64,000 bases of DNA from Streptomyces abyssomicinicus (GTDB taxonomy: Bacteria; Actinomycetota; Actinomycetes; Streptomycetales; Streptomycetaceae): positions 1-64,000 of the forward strand of contig NZ_BBZI01000008.1 of NCBI RefSeq assembly GCF_008974245.1, read 5' to 3'. Position 1 is the first letter of the stretch. Each line of letters opens with the position of its first letter. The notes below the pieces were generated by a model, which ran no database searches, was not told where the DNA came from, and was given only the letters and a program-made list of their open reading frames with translations. A program made the translations under genes and the position numbers. Of this stretch, positions 27,390 to 35,983 are shown one piece after another.

Positions 27390-28499
27390 TCAGGGGATGA
27401 CGGACAGTTCCAGATAAGCGGCCAGGATCGCCAGGTGCAGGCCCGCCTGGAGCGGTGTGGCCCGGCCGGGCACGATGGTCAGCGTGCCGACCAGGACGGT
27501 CAGCGCGAGCAGCACCATGTGGGTGGGGGCCAGCCCCAGGACCAGCGGGCCGTGCAGCCAGATCGAGGCCACCGCGACGGCGGGGATGGTCAGGCCGATG
27601 CTGGCCATGGCGGAGCCGATGGCCAGGTTGAGGCTGGTCTGCACCCGGTCCCGGCGGGCCGCGTGCACCGCGGCGATGGTCTCCGGCAGGAGCACCAGCA
27701 GGGCGATGACCACACCGACGACCGCGTGCGGCATCCCGGCGGCCGCCACACCGCTCTCGATGGCGGGCGAGACGCCCTTGGCCAGACCGACCACACCGAT
27801 CAGGGCCAGGGCCAGCAGGCCCACGCTGATCAGGGCCGTCCGGGTGGACGGCACGTCGGCGTGGTCCTCCTCGGTGAGGACGCCGCCCTCACGGGCGACG
27901 GGCAGGAAGTAGTCGCGGTGCCTGCGCGTCTGGGTGGCGACGTAGAGGCAGTAGAGGACGAGCGCCGCGACCGCGGCGAACACCAGCTGGGCGCCGCTGA
28001 ACTCCGGGCCGGGAGCGCTCGATGTGAAGTTGGGCAGCACCAGGCTGAGCGTCGCCAGCGTGGCCACTGTGGCCAGGGCGGCACCGGTGCCCTCGGAGTT
28101 GAAGATGGCGGTGCGGTGCCGCAGCGAGGCGACGAGCAGGGAGATGCCGACGATGCCGTTCAGGGTGATCATCGCGGCGGCGAAGACGGTGTCGCGGGCC
28201 AGCGTCGCGCTCTGTTCGCCGCCTCCCGCCATCAGCATGACGATCAGCCCCACCTCGATGATGGTGACCGCCACGGCGAGGATCAGCGAACCGAAGGGCT
28301 CGCCCACCCGATGGGCTATCACCTCGGCGTGGTGGACCGCGGCGAGCACCGCGGCCGCCAGCGCCAGGGTCATCAGCGCGACCGCCACCGGCGGCACGGA
28401 GCGGCCCCAGGTGAAGGCCAGCACGACCGCCGCGAGGACCGGCGCCGCGACCGCCCAAATCGACCCCGGGGGCCGCTTTCGGGCAGACAGAACTTTCAT
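27390..28499 (-). CDS. ChaA-like Ca2+/H+ antiporter
   Basis: A membrane cation/proton antiporter of the CaCA superfamily, probably exporting Ca2+ (and possibly Na+ or K+). The 369-aa protein has about 11 hydrophobic segments. The two inverted alpha-repeat motifs are GEPFGSLILAVAVTIIEVGL near residue 66, with the key acidic residue in IIEV, and VVIALLVLLPETIAAVHAA near 265, with LLPE. A short hydrophilic loop (REGGVLTEEDHADVPSTR) lies in the middle. It sits between terC and aroQ on the same strand, the terC terminator lying upstream. With TerC and TerD nearby it looks like part of a metal-stress group. Confidence 0.85.
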   Translation of the reverse strand: MKVLSARKRPPGSIWAVAAPVLAAVVLAFTWGRSVPPVAVALMTLALAAAVLAAVHHAEVIAHRVGEPFGSLILAVAVTIIEVGLIVMLMAGGGEQSATLARDTVFAAAMITLNGIVGISLLVASLRHRTAIFNSEGTGAALATVATLATLSLVLPNFTSSAPGPEFSGAQLVFAAVAALVLYCLYVATQTRRHRDYFLPVAREGGVLTEEDHADVPSTRTALISVGLLALALIGVVGLAKGVSPAIESGVAAAGMPHAVVGVVIALLVLLPETIAAVHAARRDRVQTSLNLAIGSAMASIGLTIPAVAVASIWLHGPLVLGLAPTHMVLLALTVLVGTLTIVPGRATPLQAGLHLAILAAYLELSVIP

Positions 28500-28545
28500 G
28501 CGCCGATCCTCTCAATCGATTACTTGGCGTGCACCGCGAGCCCGC

Positions 28546-28580
28546 GGTCCCGGCCGGCGGGATCACCGCCGGCCGGGACC
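28546..28580 (-). terminator. terC terminator, 15-bp perfect hairpin
   Basis: GGTCCCGGCCGGCGG (28546-28560) pairs perfectly with CCGCCGGCCGGGACC (28566-28580) around a 5-nt loop, 6 nt past the terC stop. Confidence 0.85.
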
Positions 28581-28586
28581 GTCCGC

Positions 28587-29564
28587 TCAGGCTCCCGCAG
28601 TCTCGGCCTCCGCCTCGGCCTTCGCCTTCCTCCGGTTGGCCATCAGGCTGGTGATCGTGGTGATCACCAGGACGGCGCAGATCACGCCGAGGGAGACGGG
28701 GATGGATATCTCGGGGACGTGCACCCCGGACTCGTGCAGCGCGTGCAGCACCAGCTTCACGCCGATGAAGCCGAGGATCACGGACAGCCCGTAGGACAGG
28801 TGGACCAGCTTCTCGAGCAGCCCGCCGATCAGGAAGTACAGCTGCCGCAGACCCATCAGGGCGAAGGCGTTGGCGGTGAAGACGATGTACGGGTCCTGGG
28901 TCAGGCCGAAGATCGCGGGGATCGAGTCCAGCGCGAACAGCACGTCCGTGGTGCCGATGGCCAGGATGACGACCATCATCGGCGTCATCACCCGCTTGCC
29001 GTTCTGGCGGATCCACAGCTTGGTGCCGTGGTAGCGGTCGGCCACGCCGAAGCGGCGCTCGGCCGCCTTGAGGAGACGGTTCTCCTCGAACTCCTCCTCG
29101 TCGTCCTTCGACCTCGCGTCCTGGATCAGCTTCCAGGCGGTGTAGATCAGGAACGCGCCGAAGAGGTAGAACACCCAGGAGAAGCTGCTGATGATCGCCG
29201 CGCCCGCCGCGATGAAGACGGCCCGCAGCACCAGGGCGATCAGCACGCCGATCAGCAGCACCCGCTGCTGGAACTGCGACGGCACCGCGAACTTCGCCAT
29301 GATCAGGACGAAGACGAAGAGGTTGTCGACGCTCAGCGACTTCTCGGTGACGAAGCCGGCGAAGAACTCACCGGCGGGCGCTCCGCCGGCGAAGACCAGC
29401 AGGCCGAGGCCGAAGAGACAGGCGAGGCCGATCCAGACGGCGCTCCAGATGCCGGCCTCCTTGACCGACACGTCGTGCGGCTTGCGGCCGATGAAGAAGT
29501 CGGCGCCGATCAGCACGGCCAGGACGGCCACGGTTGCGACCCACAGGGACAACGAAACTTCCAC
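28587..29564 (-). CDS. TerC family integral membrane protein (Mn2+ export type)
   Basis: TerC/Alx proteins are membrane proteins linked to tellurite resistance and, for several members, to Mn2+ efflux. The 325-aa protein has about nine hydrophobic segments. The two conserved acidic motifs lie in TEKSLSVDNLFVFVLIM (about 73-89) and IGTTDVLFALDSIPAIFG (about 202-219). Between them is a charged cytoplasmic loop (DARSKDDEEEFEENR), and the C-terminus is Lys/Glu/Ala-rich. The start is a GTG with GGAGG 5 nt upstream. That GGAGG is part of a hairpin that competes with the upstream Mn2+ riboswitch, so translation is probably Mn2+-controlled. Confidence 0.93.
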   Translation of the reverse strand: MEVSLSLWVATVAVLAVLIGADFFIGRKPHDVSVKEAGIWSAVWIGLACLFGLGLLVFAGGAPAGEFFAGFVTEKSLSVDNLFVFVLIMAKFAVPSQFQQRVLLIGVLIALVLRAVFIAAGAAIISSFSWVFYLFGAFLIYTAWKLIQDARSKDDEEEFEENRLLKAAERRFGVADRYHGTKLWIRQNGKRVMTPMMVVILAIGTTDVLFALDSIPAIFGLTQDPYIVFTANAFALMGLRQLYFLIGGLLEKLVHLSYGLSVILGFIGVKLVLHALHESGVHVPEISIPVSLGVICAVLVITTITSLMANRRKAKAEAEAETAGA

Positions 29565-29568
29565 AGAT

Positions 29569-29710
29569 ACCTCCGGTCACAGAGAGAAACCGGAGGTCTC
29601 TTCCACCCGGCGGCCGAGCCGCGGGCCGACGCCCCGGGTCCGGGGCTTCTGGCCCGGGCCGTATTGACGGGAACGCCGCAGCAGACAGGGAGTACTCCCC
29701 TCCGTCTGCC
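29569..29710 (-). ncRNA. yybP-ykoY-type Mn2+ riboswitch with Shine-Dalgarno-sequestering platform
   Basis: Read on the minus strand, the terC leader has the class hallmarks in order: GGAGGGGAGUA (29703-29693), CCGUCAAUAC (29670-29661), GC-rich helices, then GAGACCUCC (29600-29592). GGAGG and CCUCC can close helix P1. The same 3' strand, as ACCUCCGGU (29597-29589), is perfectly complementary to ACCGGAGGU (29577-29569), which contains the terC ribosome-binding site, over 9 bp with an 11-nt loop. The two pairings exclude each other. Known biology of this class says Mn2+ stabilises P1; I infer that this frees the ribosome-binding site and turns TerC on. Confidence 0.85.
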
Positions 29711-29727
29711 CGAAGGTACACCAATCA

Positions 29728-29764
29728 CCAAGGAAAGGTAAAGGGCGTCTTTACCTTTCCTTGG
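29728..29764 (-). terminator. 16-bp perfect inverted repeat after the TerD fusion gene
   Basis: CCAAGGAAAGGTAAAG (29728-29743) is perfectly inverted at 29749-29764 around GGCGT, 21 nt past the stop of the TerD fusion gene and just upstream of the terC riboswitch. It is strikingly A/T-rich for this genome. A transcription terminator is most likely; an operator is the alternative. Confidence 0.75.
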
Positions 29765-29785
29765 CTCGCAAATGGTTACGCGCAG

Positions 29786-32065
29786 TCACCGGCGACGGGC
29801 GGCGGCCACCTGGTCCAGCACCCGTTCCAGCGTCCTGCCGTCCCGGGGTGGCAGGGAGGGCTCGTACGTCCAGGCGTGGCAGACCCACGGGTCGGCGAGG
29901 TGGTCCTCGGGAGCCGGCGTCAGCCGCAGCAGGGACCGCCACAGCGGATCCAGGAGGGCGCCGAATCCGGCGGCGTCCTCCCGGTCGGCCACCAGCAGCA
30001 GGTGGACGCCGGCGCGCGGTCCCTCGTCGGCGAGGTAGCGCAGGGCGGTGACGGCGCGGTCGTCGAAGGCGTGCGGGAAGTCGTGCACGATCAGCAGCCG
30101 CTGGGCCAGGTCGGTGCCGGGCGGCAGCGACTCCGGGGCTCCGGCGCGCACGGCCATCTGCACCAGGTCGACATGGCCGGCCAGCCGGGCGAGCAGGCCG
30201 GAGACGGCGCCGGGGCCCACGGCCGGAGGCTCGGCGAGCACACCGCTGCGGGAGAGCGGGGCCAGGGACCGGGCGCCCGCCCCCGCGGCGTCGATCACCT
30301 CCACGGCGAAGTCGCCGGGCGGGTGGGCGGCCAGCAGGCGGGTGGCGAGGGCGACGGCCATGTCCAGGGCGAGGCGGCGGCGCTCCTCCGGGGTGACCAG
30401 CAGGCTCTCGGCGGAGCGCCCCTGGCCGCTGTCGATCCACAGGCCGCGTTCCAGCGGCAGGCGCAGCAGCAGGGGGATCCGCAGGGCGCCGCTCTCCGGA
30501 AGGCTCAGGTCGCCCAGGCGCACCGCCAGGGGCTGTTCCTCGGGGGCGCGGCAGGCGGACCACACGGGGCTCTCCCAGCGCGCGTACGCCGGGGGGAGGG
30601 CGGGTTCGACCACGTCGGACTCGGCCCGCAGCTGCGCGAGCTGCTGGTCGAGGACCTGCTGGGCGCGGCCGACCAGTTCCTCGCGGCGCGCCCGGGCCTC
30701 GCGGCGCGCCCGGTCCGCCGTCCCGTCGCTGCGGGCGCGGTAGTCCCCGAGCACCCCGTCGAGCTCCTGGTCCATCCGGCCGTCCGCGAACTCCACCGCG
30801 CCGCGATGGGCGGCGACGGCCCGGGCGAGGTCCTCGAACATGCCCCAGACCTGGTTGTAGAGCCGCTCCTCCATGGACCACCCGGCGGCGTCCCCGGCCA
30901 CCGGCGCGGCGCCCTCCGCCGGGGCGCCGGGGCCTTCGTACCCGCTTCCGCCGGGCGCGCCTCCCGGCGCCGCGGCGCCGGGGCCCGCGTGTCCGCCGGG
31001 CGCGCCCCCCGCCGCTCCGGCGGTGCGCCCCCGGTGCCGGTAGTCGATCCCGCCGCCGGCCGTACCGGTCCCCGGGGCGTCAGGCCCGGCGGAGGCGGCG
31101 GGCCACCCCGGTCCGTCCAGGGGCGCGGGCCGCCCGTCCGGGCCGCCGGAGGGCGGAGGCGGGACGGCCGGGCCTCCGGCCCCGGCCGGAGCTCCGGGGA
31201 CGCCCGGAGTTCCGGGGACGCCCGGGAACGCGGGCTGACCGCCGCCCCGCTCGTGCGCCGGCGCGCCCGCGACCTCCGGGCCGCCGCCGGACACGGGCGG
31301 GCTGCCGGGCCCCGCGGAGGCCGCGGCCGGCGTCCCGGGGGCGGCCGGCGGCGTGGACTGCGGGACGGCCGGCGGGGTGGCCGGCACCCCGGCCCCGCCC
31401 GCGCCGGCCCCGCCCGCCCCGGGCGGGGGCTGGGCGGTGAAGGCGCCGGAGGCGGCCGGGGAGTCGGTGACCGCGGTGCCGCCCGCGGGGGTGGGCGACG
31501 GCAGCAGCCAGTCGCCGTCCGCGGCGGCGGGGACGGGGCCGGCCAGATGGCGGGCCTCGGCCAGGGTCAGGCCGTGGTCGGCGAGCAGCGCCTCGAGCCC
31601 CGCGGCGTACCCCTGGCCGACCGCGCGGACCTTCCACGCCCCCTGCCTGCGGTACAGCTCCAGCGCGACCACCGCGGACTCGCTGTCCAGCCCGGTGATC
31701 GTGTAGCTGACCAGCGCGGGCCCCGTGGCGCCGGGGGCGACCACGGCGGTGAACGGAGCGGGCCCGCCCCCGAAGCTCTGCCCGGCCGGCAGCGCCAGCA
31801 CGACGCCCACCCGGTGCACGGTCTCCGGCAGCGCCGTCAGGTCGACCCTCACCCGGTGCTCAGCGCCGTCGGGTCCCCCGGGCAGCTCCACTCCGGGCGG
31901 CCCGGCCGGACGTCCCGGAAGGATCACCCCCTCGGTCCCCGACAGGCGCCCCTGCTCGTCCGTGAGGACCGCACCCACCGTGACCGGACGGCCGGCGGAC
32001 ACCCGGACCTCCGGTCGGGCCTCGGTGAGCGGATGGTTCTGGCCCCGCGCCAGCTCGGCCGTCAT
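29786..32065 (-). CDS. TerD-domain protein fused to an FtsK-like domain
   Basis: A 759-aa three-part protein. Residues 1 to about 185 are a TerD domain with the family end motif ALELYRRQGAWKVRAVGQGY. Residues about 186-390 are Pro/Gly/Ala low complexity. From about 395 a helical, Arg-rich region (possible coiled coil, 400-465) leads into an FtsK/HerA-like fold. The Walker-B-like LLIVHDFPHAFDD and a following ALRYLADEGPRAGVHLLLVADRE are visible. The place where Walker A should be reads LWIDSGQGRSAESLLV and lacks the GK[ST] residues, so ATP hydrolysis is doubtful. TerD domains bind Ca2+ in characterised members. The start is ATG at 32065 with GGAAGT-type Shine-Dalgarno. It lies between a second TerD gene (56 nt upstream) and terC. 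Confidence 0.85.
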   Translation of the reverse strand: MTAELARGQNHPLTEARPEVRVSAGRPVTVGAVLTDEQGRLSGTEGVILPGRPAGPPGVELPGGPDGAEHRVRVDLTALPETVHRVGVVLALPAGQSFGGGPAPFTAVVAPGATGPALVSYTITGLDSESAVVALELYRRQGAWKVRAVGQGYAAGLEALLADHGLTLAEARHLAGPVPAAADGDWLLPSPTPAGGTAVTDSPAASGAFTAQPPPGAGGAGAGGAGVPATPPAVPQSTPPAAPGTPAAASAGPGSPPVSGGGPEVAGAPAHERGGGQPAFPGVPGTPGVPGAPAGAGGPAVPPPPSGGPDGRPAPLDGPGWPAASAGPDAPGTGTAGGGIDYRHRGRTAGAAGGAPGGHAGPGAAAPGGAPGGSGYEGPGAPAEGAAPVAGDAAGWSMEERLYNQVWGMFEDLARAVAAHRGAVEFADGRMDQELDGVLGDYRARSDGTADRARREARARREELVGRAQQVLDQQLAQLRAESDVVEPALPPAYARWESPVWSACRAPEEQPLAVRLGDLSLPESGALRIPLLLRLPLERGLWIDSGQGRSAESLLVTPEERRRLALDMAVALATRLLAAHPPGDFAVEVIDAAGAGARSLAPLSRSGVLAEPPAVGPGAVSGLLARLAGHVDLVQMAVRAGAPESLPPGTDLAQRLLIVHDFPHAFDDRAVTALRYLADEGPRAGVHLLLVADREDAAGFGALLDPLWRSLLRLTPAPEDHLADPWVCHAWTYEPSLPPRDGRTLERVLDQVAAARRR

Positions 32066-32121
32066 CGCGGTACTTCCCTTTCGTATGCCCGCCTCGGATG
32101 CCCGCCGCCGGGTCCGCCGCG

Positions 32122-32700
32122 TCAGAGCTGCCGGGAGATGTCCGGCAGGAGGTCCTGGAAGGTGCGGCCGTTGGACGGCGTGCCGATGGCCGTCATCGTC
32201 CAGCCCGGTCCGCTGCGGTGGACCTTGGCCATGATCTGCGCGGTGTACGCCCCGCCGCCGGCCAGCGTGTAGCGGGCCAGCTCGCGGCCGTTGGTCTCGT
32301 CGACCAGACGGCAGAAGGCGTTGGCGACCTCCTCGAAGGTCTGCCCGGTGAAGGAGTTCACCGTGAACACGATCTTGTCCACGTGCACCGGCACCCGCTG
32401 GAGGTCGACCAGGATGGCCTCGTCGTCGCCACCGGTGCCCGCGCCGCCGACCAGGTTGTCGCCGGTGTGCCGCACCGAGCCGTCGTCGCTGACGAGGTGG
32501 CGGAAGAAGACCACGTCCACCAGCTGCCCGCCGGCGAACAGCAGCGCGGAGGCGTCCAGGTCGATCTCCCGGACGCGGCGGCCGAACAGACCGCGGCGCG
32601 GGGCGGACTGCCAGCCCAGCCCCATGCGGACCGCGGTGAGACTACCGCCGTCGTCCTTCTGCAGACTGATCGCCTGGCCCTTGGTCATGTTGACGGTCAC
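32122..32700 (-). CDS. TerD family protein
   Basis: A 192-aa single-domain TerD/CABP-type stress protein of the tellurium-resistance family; characterised members bind Ca2+ and act in a membrane-associated stress response. The protein begins VTVNMTKGQAISLQKDDGG and has the calcium-site motif REIDLDASALLF at about 46-57 and DDEAILVDLQRVP near 95. The GTG at 32700 is preferred over the ATG at 32688 because GAGAGGGG lies about 8 nt upstream of it. It is followed 56 nt later by the TerD fusion gene on the same strand. Confidence 0.92.
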   Translation of the reverse strand: MTVNMTKGQAISLQKDDGGSLTAVRMGLGWQSAPRRGLFGRRVREIDLDASALLFAGGQLVDVVFFRHLVSDDGSVRHTGDNLVGGAGTGGDDEAILVDLQRVPVHVDKIVFTVNSFTGQTFEEVANAFCRLVDETNGRELARYTLAGGGAYTAQIMAKVHRSGPGWTMTAIGTPSNGRTFQDLLPDISRQL

Positions 32701-32865
32701 GCGCGGTCCCCTCTCGGACTGAGTCCCCGTGAAATCCCCTCGCCCGCGGCCCCCCGCGGACGCTCCGACCCTATGGGTGCGCACCGCCGGTCCGCCCGCC
32801 CCTTGCGGGATTTGTGTCGGTCCTGCAACACAGCGCGGCGCCCGGGCGGCGGCGGGCGGCCCCGC

Positions 32866-35019
32866 TCAGGCCACGCCCGCCTCCTTCATCTGCCGCAGCT
32901 CCTTCTTCATCTCGGCGACCTCGTCCCTCAGGCGGGCGGCGACCTCGAACTGGAGGTCGGCGGCGGCGGCGCGCATGCGCTGCGTCATCTCCTCGATCTG
33001 CTGCGCCAGCTCGGCCGCCGGCCGGTCCGTGACCGCGCCGTCCGCGGCGGCCTTGGCGCCCTTGCCCTTCCGGCCGGCCGCCTTCGAGGAGGCCTTGGAG
33101 GACGCGGCCGGGACCGGGGCCGTGCCGGCCGCCTTGCCGCCGCCCTTGCGGTAGCCGGTGCCGAGCAGCTGCTCGGTGTCGACCTCCTCGCGGGCGATCT
33201 GCGAGACGATGTCGTTGATCTTCTTGCGCAGGGGCTGCGGGTCGACGCCGTTCGCCTTGTTGTAGGCGATCTGCTTCTCCCGGCGGCGGTTGGTCTCGTC
33301 GATGGCCTTGGCCATCGCCGGCGTGACCTTGTCGGCGTACATGTGCACCTGGCCGGAGACGTTGCGCGCCGCGCGGCCGATGGTCTGGATCAGCGAGGTG
33401 CCGGAGCGCAGGAAGCCCTCCTTGTCGGCGTCCAGGATGGCCACCAGGGACACCTCGGGCAGGTCGAGGCCCTCCCGCAGCAGGTTGATGCCGACCAGGA
33501 CGTCGTACTCGCCCGCCCGCAGCTCCCGCAGCAGCTCGATGCGGCGCAGCGTGTCCACGTCGCTGTGCAGGTAGCGGACCTGGATGCCCAGCTCCAGGAA
33601 GTAGTCGGTGAGGTCCTCGGCCATCTTCTTGGTGAGGGTGGTGACCAGGACCCGCTCGTCCCGCTCGACGCGCTCGCGGATCTCGTGCACCAGGTCGTCG
33701 ATCTGCCCCTCCGTGGGCTTGACCACGACCTCCGGGTCGACCAGCCCGGTCGGGCGGATGATCTGCTCGACCTGGCCGCCCTTGGAGCGGGACAGCTCGT
33801 AGGCTCCGGGCGTCGCCGACAGGTAGACCGCCTGCCCGACGCGCTGCTGGAACTCCTCCCACTTCAGCGGCCGGTTGTCCAGCGCCGACGGCAGCCGGAA
33901 GCCGTGGTCGACCAGGGTCCGCTTGCGGGAGGCATCCCCCTCGAACATCGCGCCGATCTGCGGGACCGTGACGTGCGACTCGTCGATGACCAGGAGGAAG
34001 TCCTCCGGGAAGTAGTCCAGCAGGGTGTTCGGCGGGGTTCCCGGGCTGCGGCCGTCGAAGTGCATCGAGTAGTTCTCCACGCCGGAGCAGGTGCCGATCT
34101 GGCGGAGCATCTCGAGGTCGTAGGTGGTGCGCATGCGCAGCCGCTGGGCCTCCAGCAGCTTGCCCTGCTTCTCCAGCTCCGCGAGGCGCTGCTCCAGCTC
34201 CGTCTCGATGTCGCGCACCGACCGCTCCAGCCGCTCGGGACCGGCCACGTAGTGCGAGGCGGGGAAGACGTAGAGCTGCCGCTCGTCGCTGATGATCTCG
34301 CCGGTGAGCGGGTGGAGCGTGGTCAGCGACTCGATCTCGTCGCCGAACATCTCGATCCGGACGGCGAGCTCCTCGTACACCGGGAAGATCTCGATGGTGT
34401 CGCCGCGCACCCGGAAGGTGCCGCGGGTGAACGCCACGTCGTTGCGGGTGTACTGGATGTCGACGAAGCGGCGCAGCAGCTCGTCCCGGTCGATCTCCTC
34501 GCCGACCTTCAGGGGCACCATCCGGTCCACGTACTCCTGGGGCGTGCCCAGGCCGTAGATGCAGGAGACGGAGGCGACCACGACCACGTCCCGGCGGGTG
34601 AGCAGGGAGTTGGTCGCCGAGTGGCGCAGCCGCTCGACCTCCTCGTTGATCGAGGAGTCCTTCTCGATGTAGGTGTCCGACTGCGGGACGTACGCCTCGG
34701 GCTGGTAGTAGTCGTAGTACGAGACGAAGTACTCGACGGCGTTGTTCGGCAGCAGCTCGCGGAACTCGTTCGCCAGCTGGGCGGCGAGGGTCTTGTTGGG
34801 CGCCATCACCAGCGTCGGCCGCTGGAGCTGCTCGATCATCCAGGCGGTGGTGGCGGACTTGCCGGTGCCGGTCGCGCCGAGCAGCACGACGTCCTTCTCG
34901 CCGGCCTTGATGCGCCGGGACAGCTCGGCGATCGCGGCGGGCTGGTCACCGCTCGGCTGGTAGGGACTGACGACCTCGAAGGGCGCCACCGTGCGTTCGA
35001 TGTGGGAAACGGGCCGCAT
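32866..35019 (-). CDS. uvrB: Excinuclease ABC subunit B
   Basis: UvrB is the helicase-like damage-verification subunit that receives DNA from UvrA and recruits UvrC. The 717-aa protein has Walker A GATGTGKS (48-55), the beta-hairpin YYDYYQPEAYVP used for strand separation (about 99-110), DESH-type Walker B (LLVIDESHVTVPQ) and helicase motifs V/VI (GINLLREGLDLPE, QTIGRAARN). A C-terminal UVR coiled-coil motif (FEVAARLRDEVAEMKKEL) contacts UvrC. A 35-residue Lys/Ala-rich linker precedes the UVR motif. The ATG at 35019 is preceded by GGAGGC, and a -10-like TAACGT lies directly before that. Confidence 0.97.
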   Translation of the reverse strand: MRPVSHIERTVAPFEVVSPYQPSGDQPAAIAELSRRIKAGEKDVVLLGATGTGKSATTAWMIEQLQRPTLVMAPNKTLAAQLANEFRELLPNNAVEYFVSYYDYYQPEAYVPQSDTYIEKDSSINEEVERLRHSATNSLLTRRDVVVVASVSCIYGLGTPQEYVDRMVPLKVGEEIDRDELLRRFVDIQYTRNDVAFTRGTFRVRGDTIEIFPVYEELAVRIEMFGDEIESLTTLHPLTGEIISDERQLYVFPASHYVAGPERLERSVRDIETELEQRLAELEKQGKLLEAQRLRMRTTYDLEMLRQIGTCSGVENYSMHFDGRSPGTPPNTLLDYFPEDFLLVIDESHVTVPQIGAMFEGDASRKRTLVDHGFRLPSALDNRPLKWEEFQQRVGQAVYLSATPGAYELSRSKGGQVEQIIRPTGLVDPEVVVKPTEGQIDDLVHEIRERVERDERVLVTTLTKKMAEDLTDYFLELGIQVRYLHSDVDTLRRIELLRELRAGEYDVLVGINLLREGLDLPEVSLVAILDADKEGFLRSGTSLIQTIGRAARNVSGQVHMYADKVTPAMAKAIDETNRRREKQIAYNKANGVDPQPLRKKINDIVSQIAREEVDTEQLLGTGYRKGGGKAAGTAPVPAASSKASSKAAGRKGKGAKAAADGAVTDRPAAELAQQIEEMTQRMRAAAADLQFEVAARLRDEVAEMKKELRQMKEAGVA

Positions 35020-35092
35020 GCCTCCACGTTACGACCAGCCACCGACAACGTCCTCGGACCGCGGTCGCCGCACGGCGCGCGGCCCGGTCCGG

Positions 35093-35983
35093 TCATCCGT
35101 ACCAGGCGGCGCTGCGGTCCTCCTCGCGGCTGCTGCCGGCGAGGGGCCGGCGGCCGCCGCGCGGGGCGGCGGGCCGCTGCCCGGGGCGGGCGGCCGGCAC
35201 GGATCCGGGCACCGGGCCGTACAGGTCCTCGGGGACCGGCCGGGGGACCGGGCGGCTCATCACCATCTGCGGGTCGAACATCACCACGACCCCGGCCAGC
35301 AGCAGGAAGGCGAGCGGACCGGCCAGCATCGGGCCGATCAGCGCACCGGCCGCGTCGCCCGGCGGGAGAACGGCGGCGTCGTCGTGCAGGTGGACGGTGG
35401 CGGCGGCCATGCCGGTGTAGTGCATGCCGGTGACCGCGAGGCCCATCACCAGGCTGGCGCCCACGCTCCACAGCAGCCCGCGGACCTGGCTGGCCGCCCA
35501 CAGGGCGCTGGTGGCGGCGACCACCCCGATCACGACGGACAGGGCGACGGTCGGGGTGTCGTACCGCAGTTCGCCATGGAACCGCATGCCGGCCATGCCC
35601 AGGTAGTGCATGGAGGCTATGCCGAGTCCGGTGAGCGTGCCCCCGGTGAACAGGGCGGTGCCGGTGGCGTTCCAGTAGCCCACCAGGAAGGTCCCGATGC
35701 CGACCATGACGATCGCCACCGCGAGGCTGGCGAAGGTGGTCGGCAGGTCGTAGCCGACCGGCGTCCCGCCGACCGAGAAGCCGGTCATGGCGATGAAGTG
35801 CATCGTCCAGATGCCGGAGCCTATGGCGGCGGACCCGAGGGCCAGCCAGCCGGCCCGGCGGCGTCCCACCAGGAGTGCCCGGGTGGTGCAGCGCAGCCCG
35901 AGCGCGCCACCGAGGCAGGCCATCACGTAGGCCGCCACCGGAGTGATCAGCCCGTGACTGAAACCGTCGACCGTGCCCTGCAT
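35093..35983 (-). CDS. MHYT-domain integral membrane sensor
   Basis: MHYT proteins are seven-helix membrane sensors proposed to bind copper and sense O2, CO or NO. The 296-aa protein has three copies of the motif (WTMHFIAMTGF, ASMHYLGMAGM, TGMHYTGMAAA) within seven hydrophobic segments, followed by a proline/arginine-rich cytoplasmic tail from about residue 240. No catalytic output domain (GGDEF, kinase) is attached, so any signalling must go through another protein. The ATG at 35983 has GGAAGGGA upstream; the longer frame to 36148 is a Thr/Gly/Arg repeat with no support. It is divergent from the glycerophosphodiesterase gene. Confidence 0.9.
   Translation of the reverse strand: MQGTVDGFSHGLITPVAAYVMACLGGALGLRCTTRALLVGRRRAGWLALGSAAIGSGIWTMHFIAMTGFSVGGTPVGYDLPTTFASLAVAIVMVGIGTFLVGYWNATGTALFTGGTLTGLGIASMHYLGMAGMRFHGELRYDTPTVALSVVIGVVAATSALWAASQVRGLLWSVGASLVMGLAVTGMHYTGMAAATVHLHDDAAVLPPGDAAGALIGPMLAGPLAFLLLAGVVVMFDPQMVMSRPVPRPVPEDLYGPVPGSVPAARPGQRPAAPRGGRRPLAGSSREEDRSAAWYG

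Noticed and set aside
32098..35433. 1111-codon plus-strand frame opposite uvrB
   Set aside because: Complete overlap with well-conserved uvrB and TerD genes; repetitive VRLGDVHLLAQ-type shadow composition.
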